Source of the DNA: Vandiemenella viatica
Lineage: Eukaryota > Arthropoda > Insecta > Orthoptera > Morabidae
NCBI GenBank assembly: GCA_031002005.1
Contig: CM061920.1
Location: forward strand, 45,920,610 to 45,984,609
Direction: 5' to 3'
DNA length: 64,000 nt
Shown: positions 32,341-44,189 of the stretch, piece by piece
Layout: each line of letters begins with the position of its first letter
Position numbering within the stretch: the stretch's first letter is position 1
Position numbers and translations under genes: made by a program
The notes under the pieces: generated by a model
Told to the model about the DNA's origin: nothing
Seen by the model: only the letters and a program-made list of their open reading frames with translations
Database searches by the model: none

Positions 32341-35289
32341 GTATATCTGAACCACACTGTGTGTTGTAAGTTAATCTTCTAAAGAAAAGATTTTTCCTTG
32401 TTAAAAAGCATGGAAGAAATTTTAACTTTAACACCCTAAAATTATTCTCTTTTTTGCATGTAAAATTATCTTAGTGGTAACCTCTGTCTTAACTTTAGTT
32501 AATTATAAATTTATTAATAAATAAATTGGTTAGCTTGATGTATTGTTTTACTGCACAGCTAACAAGAAACTGTAAAGTTTACATGTTGAAATTGCTCCCA
32601 AGATATTTAATATTACATTTAATAATAATTTCTTTTGAATAAGTGTGTTAATACAGTGTAAGACCCAAGGCTGATACCGGGGCTGAAGTATAGCCTTAGT
32701 GGCTCAACTTACAGTTTGTGGTTGGCTCATAGTTCTGTAGAAAATTTATGAAATATTATGGTTTAACCATGTAGCCAGGATAACTCAACCTAAATGCTTG
32801 AGGTCGCCACAATATTTGTTAAACCACAAATAGAGAAAAGGTTTGAAAGCTATCTACTAAAGCACACAAGTTCACTGTTAGAAAAATCCAAAGTTTTATT
32901 TTCAGAATCACAAGTTCAAAATAGCATTTAACCGTTGAGCTGGCAAATCGAACACTCTTTTCCAAAAGTTGCAGGTTGTGGAGAGAAATTTTAACCGACC
33001 GAACCCCTTTAGTAAATTTAAAAGTTTTTAGCAGTCATTAAAGTTACGATGTTACACGACACCCCACATGGTCACAAACAGTTCACTGACCAGCATAGCA
33101 AGTCACGACCCGCGACCAAACCGAAGTAATGTTCCTTCACATATTGTTCCAGAAGTACAGACCAGACGAAACCGAAAGCAAGAAAAGACAGACTACATTT
33201 TGCTAAGTTCCTATTTTAAAAATCACTGGTCAAGTCATGCGCATAGTTGCTCGATCACTTCCCGGCGTAAGAATGAGACAACGTGTGCTTACCGCACTAA
33301 CTATTATAGCCCGGCGCGTGCCTATGACCTTGACAAATCTTTCTTTAATTAATATCTTTAAAAGTATACGATAGTTTAATTTGAGATTTTTACAGGGACT
33401 TTCTATCATTCTGTTCTATCTATTTAAATTTAATTTATCATTCCAAAAGGTTTCTATCGTCTTAACACTAAATTCATCACGTGACCAATCTTGGCGGACT
33501 TTGTGGATTTTCCCGAAACTCTCACCCGACAATCAACGACAATCAATTTTCAAAAACTTGATTACCAGACAAATACTAAAACTTTTTATGTAAACCCATA
33601 TATGTACGAAATCGTCTTAATTAGGGCTATCTACTGATGTAATTTTTAATTTAATATCTCTTTTAATAAAAAAAACTTATTTTTTTCTCTTAATTAAAAT
33701 CACTAATTAGACTTTACCAAATTATTTAATTTTATTGCCAAAATATCGGGGATGGTGCTGACTACAGCTGGTGATAAAAGTTCGGTTGTAGCTTTACACG
33801 ATTTAAAGATATTGCAAGTATTAGAATTTCTACTTTTATGATCGCATGTTTCAAAACATGAACAAACCTAAATATCTCCTAAACCAAACATTTCCTGATA
33901 TGATAAATACACTTTAAAATGATTTTTATAGCAAGTTGTTACTGTAGGGAAGATTACAGGGAAATTCCTTAAAGTTGAAAATTCTTCTCGAAATTTCTAC
34001 GTCCCACCTAAGCAAAACTAGAATTTGCCAAAATTCTAAGGTGCTTACAACAGGCTATACATTGTGTGTTTCTCTATTTAATTAAGCAAGCAATTTTACT
34101 TCATGATCTCTCTTTCGCCTATTTGTTAGTATTTATTGTTTAGTAATTTCTACATTGTCACCAAGAACATTGTGTATCAAACACCTTTTTAATTCTAAAG
34201 ATAAGCATTATTGAATACTCTGGAAATATTAATATTTTTATTGAGAAGTAAAATTCCTGGCAGTCTTAATATCACACTAGGAATTTCATCAATATTTTAC
34301 AAGATTGGAAAGAAAAGATTATCTTATTCTTTAATTATAATATTAAATTTGGGACAAAATTATGATGGTGATAGATTATTGTATGCCCATCAGTCAGGAA
34401 AAATATGAGTGAGACAATTGGATTACAACAGCAGTATAAATTAAGTTTTGGAAAGTCTTATCCTGCTATGCTTAATAATAAAGAACCACAAACATATCAT
34501 TTGATTACTTGCTGTGTTAATTTGGTGAGTGAGAGGCTGTACCCAAAATTTTATAAACTTTGAGTCAATCACATCCTGTTGTCGAGAGAAAATCTGAACA
34601 TTTACTTTTTTGTTTTGTTTTTGAGTTTAAATCTATTGCGGTTGCGTGCACTCAAATGTAGCAAGTTATTTTTATTATTACTATTGTTATTTTAATATCC
34701 TTTCTGATTCTTACTAAAGGATTGTATTCGAGTACTTCCTTCTTGAATCGTTAATAATGCTATTGATTTTATAATATTAATCTGACTTTGTGACATGTTC
34801 TTTTTCTTTGATTTTTACAAAATTAATACAAATTTATTTTTGATTGAGTTATTACATTTTTATTAGTTTTTACTAAGCAAGGTTGTTAGATTTACTATTG
34901 TTCAAGAACTTCCCGATTTTCTATTTAGTAAACCAAGTTTTATGATGTTTAGATTTTGCTAAAAATCTGTTCAGATAAATGAATGTCCTTGATAGTGACT
35001 AGCTGCAATAACTTTTAATTTTGTCTGGAATACACTAAGACAAAGATTCCTAATCCATCAACAATATCACTATATCAGTTTTTACATTAAATGACAAACC
35101 TGAAAGTTATTTTTTATATAAAAAAGTACATTTTGTAACTAACGCCACCAAGATCAGTTTCATTCTAAATATGGGATTGTCATACTAAAATGTGTGTATA
35201 TGTTTTATTATCCAATAGAGTGAAAATTAATATATATATATATTCATTGTGATGTTAAAATTCAAGCCATTCTTCTCGTTTTGTGACAG
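32341..35289. other. Intron 2, last part; nothing firmly recognised
   Basis: Nearly 3 kb. The stretch 32640-33330 is less AT-rich than its surroundings and could be a decayed LTR or other repeat, but I found no ends or protein. The rest is AT-rich. It ends in acceptor GTGACAG (35283-35289). Confidence 0.5.
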
Positions 35290-35454
35290 TTACTCAAGAC
35301 AGAACCTGCTGTCGACATCTACTAAGACTAATGATAGTGCCTCGCATAATTCAGCTATGTTGATGGAACGCTCACGTAATGCATTGCATGTCTCTGTCCA
35401 GCAGTCACCAACCTCCACAGCAGCTGTCAGTGAGAATTCTGGACCTCAAACTGT
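35290..35454 (+). CDS. PCM1: PCM1-like gene, exon 3
   Basis: The exon is 165 nt. Its first base completes the Ser codon begun in exon 2, and it leaves two bases (GT) at the end. I chose donor GTACGT at 35455 over the overlapping GT at 35453, because only the former restores the frame into exon 4 (Val across the junction). It encodes a Ser/Thr/Asn-rich, probably disordered segment: SRQNLLSTSTKTNDSASHNS, then MLMERSRNALHVSVQQSPTS, ending SENSGPQTV. Ser-rich stretches of this type are common in PCM1, but this exon is not diagnostic. Confidence 0.78.
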
Positions 35455-35879
35455 GTACGTTGAATTTACTATTTAAGAACCAAATCCATAAATATGCCTG
35501 ATGTACTCTGTTTGCTGCATGCTTTACATATAATCGGCTTTTCAGTAAAATATAAAAAGCTGTTTCATTTGATGAAAGCTTGGATTATGTTACATACGAT
35601 TCCTTTAGTATATGTTATAAGATATCACATAATTACAACTTACTATGGTCTGGGGGTCATTAGGATCATCCTGCTATGTGCGTGCTCTAAGAAGATGGGT
35701 TATGGAAGTTCTGATTTATTCATTGTTACTTCAATACTTGCAAAAGATAATTTAGCTTCTTCATGAATTAATTTCCACCATTGAAATGTTTTGGTTAGAG
35801 ATGAAAAAATTGCCAGTAATCAATTTTATAGTCTTTAATTTCATATTACTAAATACTACTAGAATGATCATGAGGATGA

Positions 35880-36030
35880 AAATAATTTTAGGCAACAAGA
35901 ACAAGAAAGGATTACAGAAATAAATCCATCACTTATCAAAGATGAAGGCATGAAATGTGTTTGTTTTTCCCAACCTGCTTTTATATTTGGTGAGCGATGG
36001 GCTTACTTTCCTATCCTCTATTTTAAATAG
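35880..36030 (-). mobile_element. Short PLE terminal-repeat remnant
   Basis: Phrases AATCCATCACTTATCAAAG, GATGAAGGCATGAAATG and, inverted, TGGTGAGCGATGGG...CCTATCC match the borders of PLE repeats. It forms a small inverted pair inside the 637-bp intron 3. Confidence 0.4.
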
Positions 36031-36091
36031 CATTTGGAGCGAAATCAGTATGACTCACAAATACTAACATGTTTTTGTTTGTGATGCACAG

Positions 36092-36226
36092 TTCTTGCAA
36101 AGAGAAGCTGAATACAAACTGTGAAGACAGCAGTGTGAGTGGTTCTGACATCGTTCGAAGGGTTTCAACGCAGGAGCGAACAAATTATTTACCAGCAAAT
36201 ATGGAGAGTAATCGACAGAAGCACAA
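36092..36226 (+). CDS. PCM1: PCM1-like gene, exon 4
   Basis: The exon is 135 nt, entered after two carried bases and leaving two (AA). The acceptor is GCACAG (36086-36091) and the donor GTAAGA (36227). The product is hydrophilic: SCKEKLNTNCEDSSVSGSD, then IVRRVSTQERTNYLPANMES and NRQKHK. IVRRVSTQE has the look of a basophilic kinase site (RRVS), which is a sequence observation only. A DNA transposon begins 83 bp after the donor. Confidence 0.76.
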
Positions 36227-36309
36227 GTAAGAATATACATAAGCAATATCCAATACCATATTTACTTCATTTTTTGTCACGATCTTTTTTGTAACATCAG
36301 AACATTATA

Positions 36310-37610
36310 CAGGCTTAGCCTAAATGGTTCATCGGGTTTCAAAATCTGTATATTGAAAAGTATATGACCTACAAAGATAAGTGATACATGAAAAGATACA
36401 TAAACTCATCAAGTTTAGAAGCCCGCTTAAATTCTGGCATGCATGCTAGATGACAGCAGTGGATAAAATGGCAGAAAAGTAGGAGAAAAGTTTTTGTGTT
36501 GTAGAATGTGTGAATTGCTCTTCAGTTATGAATGTGAAGCATGCATTCGTACAAAAATACGGAAAAGCTGCACCTGGTCACCAGAGCAGTGTATGTTGGT
36601 TTTGCCATTTTTGTGACACTAATTATCTTTGTAAAAAGGCCAGCATGGGGCAACCATGTGTCTCAGAGGAAACCGTTGACCGCATGAGACTGAGTTATGT
36701 GCTCAGTTCACAAAAATCAACAATTCGTGCCAGCTATTATTTGGGCATTCCTCAGAAAACAGTGTGGAATGTTTTGTTTTGTATTGGCATTTGCATTTCT
36801 ATCCCTACTGTACTCAATTAGTACAACACCTGACCCCAGATGATGATTGCTGCTATTGATTTTGTACCAGAATGCTGCAAACTATTGACAATTATGAGGA
36901 CTTGGCAGGGAACTTTGTATTCAGTGATGTTGTGACTTTTCATCTGTCTGAAAAGGTGAATTGTCACAATGAGAGAGAGTGAGATGCTGAATTGCTTCAT
37001 ACCTTTATGGAACCGGAAAGGGATTCACCAAAAGTGAATGTCTTCCGTGTCATTTCAAATACAGAAGCTGTTATTCATAGAAGGTGACAGGATCCATGTA
37101 CCTAGATATGTTGCAAGCGTAGTTGTTTCCACAACTGACTACTGACTCCTCCACTTTCATCCTACAACAGGACAGGGCCCCACTTTGCTGGAGTACAAAT
37201 ATCTGCGACTTTCTCGACAGAGAACTGCCGAATTGCTGGATAGATCGTGCTGGTCCGAGTGATGTTCCTCTGTTGTCATGTCTCCCCAGGTAGCCAGATC
37301 TGACCCCATGTGATTTCTTCTTGTGGAGTTAAGTGAATGACAAAGTTTATGTACCACCAGTGCCAACAATACCACAAGAATTACAGGAACGAATGAATCA
37401 CTACTGCTGTTACGGACATTGATAGAAACTTGCAATTAAATGCGTGGATGGAACAGGACTAACGTTTGGCTGTGTGTCGTGTGCCTAAGGGTGCACACAT
37501 TAAACATTTTATTGTATATATCAGAACTTGGTGACTTTATTTATCTATTCATGTATCACTCTTCTTTGTAGGTCGTATTCTTTTCAGTACACAGTATTAG
37601 CCTAACCCTG
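36310..37610 (+). mobile_element. Tc1/mariner-superfamily transposon (DUF4817-type)
   Basis: The long terminal inverted repeats share TACAGG-TTAG-CTAA, ATGACCTACAAAG (left) and TGATACATGAA with the reverse complement of the right end. TA flanks both sides (36308-36309, 37611-37612). About 1.3 kb, inserted in intron 4 just downstream of exon 4. The gene inside is broken. Confidence 0.88.
36490..37495 (+). pseudogene. DUF4817-type transposase, decayed
   Basis: The order of blocks is clear: NVKHAFVQKYGKAAPGHQSS (N-terminal helix-turn-helix region), VSEETVDRMRLSYVLSSQKS, SYYLGIPQKTVWNVL, then TPDD and the VFSD-like stretch near 36915 (first Asp area), SPKVNVF near 37028, QDRAPLCW-like sequence near 37170 (QQDGAPPHF region), DLTPCDFFLW-like near 37300 and VYVPPVPTIPQELQERM near 37350. 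Stops and frame changes are frequent. A 3'-end relative lies at 63100-63460 on the minus strand. Confidence 0.8.
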
Positions 37611-37803
37611 TATATAAATATACATATTTTCATTGACAGAAATTCTTTAAGTGGAAGAAAATTATTAACTATGATACAAATACAGTTTTATTGATTTGAT
37701 TAATGATTTGGGCATGGAAAAGAAAAGGAGGCAGTGGTGTATTGGGAACTCTCAAAAGTTTCATAGACCACTTGAACTTTTGTGAATGTGAACCAGTTGC
37801 ATG

Positions 37804-37989
37804 TTTTTTTGATTATGGCTTTACACCTCATTGATGCCAAAGTCGTTAGAAGTGGGGAAAGGGCTGGGGATAGGGAATGGGAAGTAATATTGTTTGCCTG
37901 GAATGACTTGGGGAAACCATGGAAAACCCAAATCTGGATTGCCAGGCAGGTATTCTAACCCTTGTCCCCAAATGCGAGGCCATCATGGT
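37804..37989 (-). mobile_element. tRNA-derived SINE, minus, 5' truncated
   Basis: The reverse complement reads GGCCTCGCATTTGGGGACAA, then ATCCAGATTTGGGTTTTCCA and TGGTTTCCCCAAGTCATTCC, ending GTGTAAAGCCATAATC plus an A tail. The B-box region is diverged. Same family as the copies at 30.5, 41.6, 49.8 and 62.6 kb. Confidence 0.85.
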
Positions 37990-38029
37990 TTTTCTGCATT
38001 TGCAAATCATGTGAAAAAATTGAATGTGT

Positions 38030-38240
38030 ACAGTGTATCACCCTGTGATAGGCAAGACTAATTTCCAGTCCCTTTTATTTTTTCCGAGTTTTAGTTTCTT
38101 CCTTTCTGAATTGTTTCTCATCACTTACCACAGATAAAGCCTGGATAGGCAAGACTATCACAATTTGTAGGTAAAAACCTGAACCATATGTAGAAATTAA
38201 GTAAATGACGAGTTCAACTGTCCATACTCAGAGTGTCACC
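38030..38240 (-). mobile_element. PLE terminal-repeat remnant
   Basis: It carries the phrase TCATCACTTACCACAGATAA and a following inverted hairpin region, as at the borders of PLE repeats. Strongly diverged. Confidence 0.4.
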
Positions 38241-39228
38241 ACGTGACCGTAGTGAATGATTGGTTCACTTCTTCATTCTCATTATGTTTGTGATTTCTAA
38301 ATTGCTATTTATATTGCTAGAAGGTGTCTTTATATTTATGTTGTAACTGGCTGATCTGACAGATGTTGCCCTGTCCCAATTTAAATAAATTTGTTTTGTG
38401 ATCATTTTGTGGAAAGCTGTTGAAAATGTGGAAACAATGTAAAAATGAGAAAAAAATTATGACCGTTTAGCTAAGATAGGCATAGAAAGAGTGGAAAGTG
38501 GATTTGAATGACAGTAATTAAACAGTTGTGAATTGTAAGGTGGTTTGAGAAGTAAATGAAATCAATTACTTGTAAAGCTTAAGTCGTTTCCATGAAGCAT
38601 TGCCGAGTGCAAAGGCACGCTTTGTAATAAGGTAATTTTGGGGGAGTCGGAAGCTGGCCGCTGCGGGAGTCAGATGAATAGTTGTAAGTAGTGGTGATGT
38701 TGTAGAATATGTATGTGCTTTGTGAATAAATCCAGAGAGAACTTTTAACTCGAACCGTGAATTTACTTGGAGAAAAAGTCGAACCTGCAAACCTTGACAA
38801 TCAATCACATCACCATATGCATTATCGCAGGCCCATGCGCCTGCAATTCTCCAAGTTATCGCCATAAGCCACTTAAATCGCCACAAGGGATCATTGTATT
38901 TATTAATGATTGTGTCCATGGTTATTCAGTTTGAGGAGGAGTACATTCAGAAGTACCCGAATGGGAAAATTTGTATGCATGATGAATTTTATCTTTAGTA
39001 CACCATTGAAATGCTGGGAATGTGTGATGTGGCTGGCATGTGATCAACTTGGAACCATGTGGTTTTGTTCCAAAATTTAAGCCCTAGTTAAATTAAGTCA
39101 GAATTTCATGTTAACCAAATGATTTATTTTCCTCCGTTAAATTTAAAATCTCAATGAATCTCAAGGTGTTTTATCTACATTTCCATCAATGCACCACCAA
39201 ACCGGTTTGGGTTGTTTCGTAGATCTCA
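38241..39228. other. Intron 4; unrecognised
   Basis: A minus-strand open frame of 117 codons (38919-38566) contains WRIAGAWACDNAYGDVIDCQ. I do not recognise it, and it may be part of a decayed repeat. Nothing else is supported. Confidence 0.4.
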
Positions 39229-39660
39229 TTCATTGTGTGTCATCGTATATTTATCCCAATTAATTTTCAGTGTGGCAGAACTTTGGCCATCGCACTTTTC
39301 TTTGATAGGTTGCACATTGGAGTTTCGTTTATTTCCATATTCAATGGCAACTTAAATTATGAATGAACTGTTTCACCATCTTGCAACAATGTAGCTGCAA
39401 TTCCTGATAAAGCAAGTGTAAGTGCAATTTCATTCTGCGAGTGAATCGTTCCCAAAATCAATGAAATCAAAAAAGTTTTTCCATTTCCACAGGGAGCATC
39501 CAAGAAGAAAATACCTCTAGTTCCTTTGTTCACAACTTTCATGAGCATATTTTTGCTGCCAATTCAACAGTGGAACATTCATTCGAACTAATTCCCTCAA
39601 TGCATCACAATCATATTGTTTTTCACATTTCAACTCTGATTAAATGTTTCATGGGGCACT
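39229..39660 (-). pseudogene. Helitron (Pif1-like) helicase fragment
   Basis: The minus strand from 39548 reads TRGIFFLDAPCGNGKTFLIS, with the Walker A loop APxGNGKT, then IALTLALSGIAATLL and GETVHS, the first motifs of the Pif1-type helicase in Helitron RepHel proteins. Only this N-terminal helicase segment is readable. Rep domain and element ends were not found. It is not clearly connected to the Helitron at 46.7-49.7 kb. Confidence 0.8.
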
Positions 39661-39868
39661 GTCATGACTAATTGAGGTAATATCTTGTTTGATTTCATCA
39701 AGCACATGTACTTAATTAATATCAATTGAATAGAAATAAAATAACTACATTTCTTGGACAGATCGTGAAACAACACAAAAATAAAAGTAATCATAATTTA
39801 GGCTGGAATGCATATTTCCAGATCTATTATGAAATTTAAATAATAAAATTAGCCTAATTAGTCTACAG

Positions 39869-39894
39869 AAAAAAAAAAAAAAAAAAAAAAAAAA
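39869..39894. repeat. 26-base poly-A tract
   Basis: A homopolymer at the left border of the ~117-bp satellite array. Confidence 0.9.
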
Positions 39895-41155
39895 CACACA
39901 TTCAATTTTCTCCAATTTTTACGCAACTTTTCCAATTTTTCATTCCCTAAAAACCTAATTCAGATTACTATGTACATTTTAAAATAATAATAATAATAAT
40001 GATGATGATATCACTCCATAGAAAAAAATACTTTTATTTTTTCCCAAATTTTCCAGTTTTCTGGGCAACTTTTCCAATTTTTCTTTCTCTAAATAACTTA
40101 TTGAGACTATTTCAAAGATTTTTAAAAAAAATATTGAAATCGTTTCATAGAAAAAATACTTGCAATTTTTCCTGAATTTTCCAATTTCCTGGGGAACTCT
40201 CCCAATTTTTCTTCCTCTAAAAACTTTATTTGGACTATTATGGAAATTTTAAAAAAGAAAGCACCTTCAGTTTTTTTCACAACTTTTCCAATTTTCTGCA
40301 ATTTTTCCTCCTCTAAAATCTTATTTGAACTATTATAAACATTTAGAAAAAATAGCCAAATCGGTCTATATAATAAAGTAGGTACTTCAATTTTTTCTGG
40401 ATTTTCCAATTTTCTGCATAACTTTTCCAGTTTTTCTTTCCCTAAAAATTATATTCAGATCATTATGAATTTTTTAAAAGAAATAACCAAATTAGTTAAT
40501 TGAAAAAACATTCAATTTTTCGGACGACTTTTCCTATTTTTCATTCTCTGAAACATTATTCTGACTATTAAGAACATTTTTAATAAATTAGCCATATTGG
40601 GATATAGAAGAAAGAACTTGCAGTTGTATCCATTTTTTCCATTTTTCAGGGCAACTTTTCCAATTTTTTCTTTCTCTTAAAACCTTATTCAGATTTTTTT
40701 TAAAAAGAAAAACAACTTATTAGAAAAGGCACTTTCATTTTTTTTACAAATTTACCAGTTTTCTGGGAAACTTTTCCAATTTTTCTGTCTCTCAAATCCT
40801 TATTCAGACCATTTAAAATAATTAGCCAATTCAGTTTTTCCCAAATTTCCCGGCATATTTTCCAATTTTTCTTTCTCTAAAAACAATATTTGGATTATTA
40901 TGATCATTTTTTAAATAAAAGAAGAAAATTAATTGAAAGAAATAAGCAATTTCAGTTTTTGCACAAATTTTCCAATATTTCTTTCTCTAAAATCTTATTC
41001 GGACTAATGTGAACATTTGGAAAATAATAACCAAATCAGTCCATAAAATAAGGAAGGTACTTTATTTTTCCTGAATCCTCCAGGCAACTTTTTCAATTTT
41101 TTTTCTCTAAAAACCTTACTTGGACTATTGTGAACATTTTTTAAAATAGGACAGA
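39895..41155. repeat. Diverged tandem repeat, ~117-bp period, about 11 units
   Basis: Each unit has a T-rich part (variants of CAATTTTTC...TTTTCCAATTTTCTGG...ACTTTTCCAATTTTTCTTTCTC) and then TAAAA-CTTATT-GGACTATTATGAACATTTT. The second phrase recurs near 39945, 40090, 40215, 40312, 40440, 40547, 40675, 40790, 40878, 40988 and 41107. Spacing varies from about 85 to 150 because of indels, so the array is old. Confidence 0.85.
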
Positions 41156-41570
41156 ATTTCATTTTTATTGATAGAGAATATTTTAAAACATATTTTGTTT
41201 AAAATATTTCTTAATAACTTTGTGGCTATGACAATAATTTTTTTACAATAAACTTTTGGCAGGATTAGGGAAACTAAACCTATTAATTGCCAAAGCTGAA
41301 AGAATAGGGCTCCTGATCAAATAAAGAAGATAAATACAAGGAAAAATTATTTAGGATGGCCCATTGCAGGTATGTGAAATAATAAACCACCTTGCCTAAC
41401 TTAGAGACACAGGACCTATAATCTCTTCAGTATATCCTTTTTTTATTGCAACCAAGCTGCCTTCAGTTTTGGTTTGTGATGAGTTTATTTTCTTAAGCAT
41501 TATCCTTTAATTGCACAACTTCATAAAATATTCTTTCATAACTGTTCTTGTTTTCTCTGCTTAACAGTAT
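41156..41570. other. Intron 4; nothing recognised
   Basis: AT-rich sequence between the satellite and a SINE. Confidence 0.5.
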
Positions 41571-41572
41571 CT

Positions 41573-41750
41573 GCTCTGCCCTTACATTCAGGAGGATATC
41601 CATCCAGATTTTGGTTTTCTATGGTTTCCCCAAATCACTCCAGGTAAATGCCAGAACTGTTCATTCAAAAGGCCATGCCTGAATTCTTTCCTGTTCCTTG
41701 CCCCCAGTCCTTTACCGCCTCTAATGACACTGACAAGATATGAAGCCATA
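41573..41750 (+). mobile_element. tRNA-derived SINE, 5' truncated
   Basis: The body reads ATCCATCCAGATTTTGGTTTT, AAATCACTCCAGGTAAATGC and AAAGGCCATGCCTGAATTC, ending near ATGAAGCCATA. The tRNA-like head is mostly gone. Confidence 0.85.
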
Positions 41751-41779
41751 TTATCAGAGTCTGAATAGAACAAGCATTA

Positions 41780-42250
41780 TGCTTTTTTGTTTTGGGGGGC
41801 ATGAGCCCATTTAGGTCATCCAAAAGGGTATCCGTGTCAGGCAGTCGTTTGAGGTGTTGGTACTTACTGAGTGAGCTGGGTCCTAATATCAGAGATAAGA
41901 CCTTGGTAGACTGCACAGAACTTACCTTTAAAACTGGTGGTAGACTACCCAGTCCCATTAGGTTGGTAATGGGCATTGCCAGTAGCATGAGATGTGTGGT
42001 AGGAATTCATGCAATGACCTTGATCGTTACTCCTCAAATGTTATGAGGCAAGCCTTGCAAACAATAGGGGAAGGGGTGCCTCTATACGTGGTAGCCTCTT
42101 AGTAGCAGATAGTTTTGTTAGTGAAGTACACAGGGTGGGCCATAGGATGGTTAGTAGCCTAGGTACTTCATATGATGGTCCTACCACTACTGGTGAATAC
42201 AAAGCCAGATGACAATCATTTTAAGCTTAATAATGTCTGAATACTGGCAT
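41780..42250. other. Unrecognised, repeat-like, moderate GC
   Basis: The sequence differs from the AT-rich intron around it (CATGAGCCCATTTAGGTCATCC and following) and may be a piece of LINE ORF1 or another element. I could not place it. Confidence 0.3.
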
Positions 42251-42291
42251 TGTGTCTAGTTATTTTCGAACACTCACTTCCTATTCCACAG

Positions 42292-42493
42292 GAAACCTGT
42301 TACTGACTACTCACTTGGTGAGGCTCTGTACTCTGAGTTCTCTTCTCTGGTTACTGCAAATGAGAATCAGCAACAATTCCTGTTGCAATTGTTTGAGAAC
42401 CTGCGGCAAGTCAACAGTGAACCCCTGCGCCGAGGTACCCTTCAAACACTGCAGAACTTCCTCCTGCAGCAGACCCATCACAGCAGTTCTCAG
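42292..42493 (+). CDS. PCM1: PCM1-like gene, exon 5 (most diagnostic)
   Basis: The exon is 202 nt. Its first base completes Lys (AA|G) and it ends on a codon boundary (CAG|GTAAGA). The acceptor is TATTCCACAG. It encodes YSLGEALYSEFSSLVTANEN, then QQQFLLQLFENLRQVNSEP and LRRGTLQTLQNFLLQQ, a compact helical segment. From memory, vertebrate PCM1 has a closely similar stretch in its C-terminal half (YSEV..L...NE....FL.ELF.EL..LN...LRQR.L..LQ), and this is my main reason for the name. PCM1 organises centriolar satellites around the centrosome. Without a database search the orthology is strong inference, not proof. Confidence 0.78.
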
Positions 42494-42559
42494 GTAAGAA
42501 CCATTCTTGCTCACCCAGTGTAGTCAGTCAAGGTTAGAAAGGGGGGAGGGGAATAGGAA

Positions 42560-42897
42560 TATGAATGTAAGAGATTTAAAAAAAAAAAAAAAATTGAAAT
42601 GAAATGAAATGAAAATAAATTAAAAAGAAAATGAGTGCTTTAGAACCATGAACTGGATATAGTGTAGAAACATAAAATGAAGTTGGGAAAGAAAATCAAT
42701 TTTTTTACAGTAGGTGGAGAATGAATGCTCTTGCAGTTTGAGATTTCCTTAGTGATAGTTGGAAAACTGTCTTCATGAATTATCATCTGCATTGTTCTTT
42801 TCCATTAATGATTTGGTTTATAATCTTCACTGCCTGCATTCATAAATATATTTTGCTATTAAATGTATCATAATAAAAGATTGTATATATTTTTGTT
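42560..42897. other. Intron 5, first part; nothing recognised
   Basis: It contains a short A run and an (AAATG)n-like stretch near 42595-42615. No gene seen. Confidence 0.5.
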
Positions 42898-43500
42898 TCA
42901 GTATTTCTTTAGAAAAAGCATTACAGTATCAAGGAAGATGGATCTGAAAATAGGTGTGCCACAGGGATATGAATTAGGACCATTACTGTTCATTATTCTA
43001 ATTAATAATTCTGTTGTTGATTAATGGTCAGAGGTTGCTGGCGGATGACATAATGCTATATAATACAATTACAATGAGAGAGGATTGTGAGCGAATGCAA
43101 TCGGATCTAGACGGAATATATAATTGGGCAGATAGGATTGGAATGATGATAAATCCCATGAAGAGTCTTTTTTTTTTAACTTCTTAACGTTTCTTAACAG
43201 CGGGGTCTTTAGAGACGGGAAGAAGAGTCAACAGATACACAGATAGGAAAATTAAGATTTTGTAGGAGTGAAGGGTGAAATGCTAATTGCTGAACCTAAA
43301 TTGGACATTGGGGAGGGGGGGAGTTGTAGGCAAAGGATCAAGAGTATTGCGTCTGTTGGGGAGGATAATGAGAGGATGTATGAGAGAAGTAAAAGGTGGT
43401 GCAGAACTGACATACCCTTGCTAGACTATTGTCAGATGTAATGGGACCCATATTACGAGTATGAAATACTGCAATTGGCTGAAAAGAGAAGGGCTTCACC
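42898..43500 (+). pseudogene. LINE reverse transcriptase remnant
   Basis: The plus strand has KIGVPQGYELGPLLFI near 42955 (RT motif VPQGS-LGPLLF), then LADDIMLYN near 43040 (the catalytic xADD box, here LADD), MQSDLDGIYNWADRIGM and a 3' region like the LINE at 28.9 kb (RRLLGRIMRGCMREVK-like). Frame breaks are frequent. It has more of the RT core than the other copies. Confidence 0.75.
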
Positions 43501-44100
43501 AACATGAAATAATATACAAACACAAACAAACAAAAATATTTTGGGGTTATCAAGTGCATAGAAATGTGGCTGAGCATGTAAGCCTTGTGTTCAGCACAGC
43601 CACACACAAAATGAAATTGACCATTGGAGGTGGTGGGGGGGGGGGGGGGGCGGGCAATGATAATATAATTGGAAGTATTAATCACAAGAAAGATAAATCC
43701 GACATTTAAAAGGAGAAATAATAATAGAAAGTGCAAACTTAGGAGGAACAGACATCTTCAAACAAAAAGTAGACGAATGGGAATTGTAACCGAGTAACCA
43801 AAACAAAAACATTATACACCAAAGTGGTCGAACAACGTAAACAAGCTTTCTCGGAAAGAATGAAAGGATATTGGAACAACAAGAAGAACTCAAAGAGAAC
43901 TTGATTGGGTCATCTGTTTAATGTATCCCATTCAGAGAATTTGCCAATAATAATAATAAAAATAATCAAAAATAAATTTTGATATGAAGTACATATACAT
44001 ATGTATAAATCTACTGTATTGGCCATTGATGGCTATAATGGTGTGAGGATGGATCTGAAATTGAGGCCTAGCCATTCGAGGCAAACACTTCAGCTACCAA
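43501..44100. other. Intron 5; PLE-like scraps and a poly-G run
   Basis: ACAAAAATATTTTGGGGTT near 43527 is reminiscent of an inverted PLE hairpin. A G-rich run lies at about 43636-43650. Otherwise AT-rich and unrecognised. Confidence 0.35.
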
Positions 44101-44189
44101 GAATCCTTCACGCTTTACTCCAATAACCTAACCTAGGCACTCGTAAACTGCAATTATCCTCCAGAATTAGTTCAAAAACAGATATCGAG

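Noticed and set aside
32640..33330. Complete LTR element
   Set aside because: Composition is suggestive, but no paired LTRs, primer site or protein could be found.
38566..38919. 117-codon minus-strand frame as a host gene
   Set aside because: Unrecognised, no splice support, surrounded by repeats.
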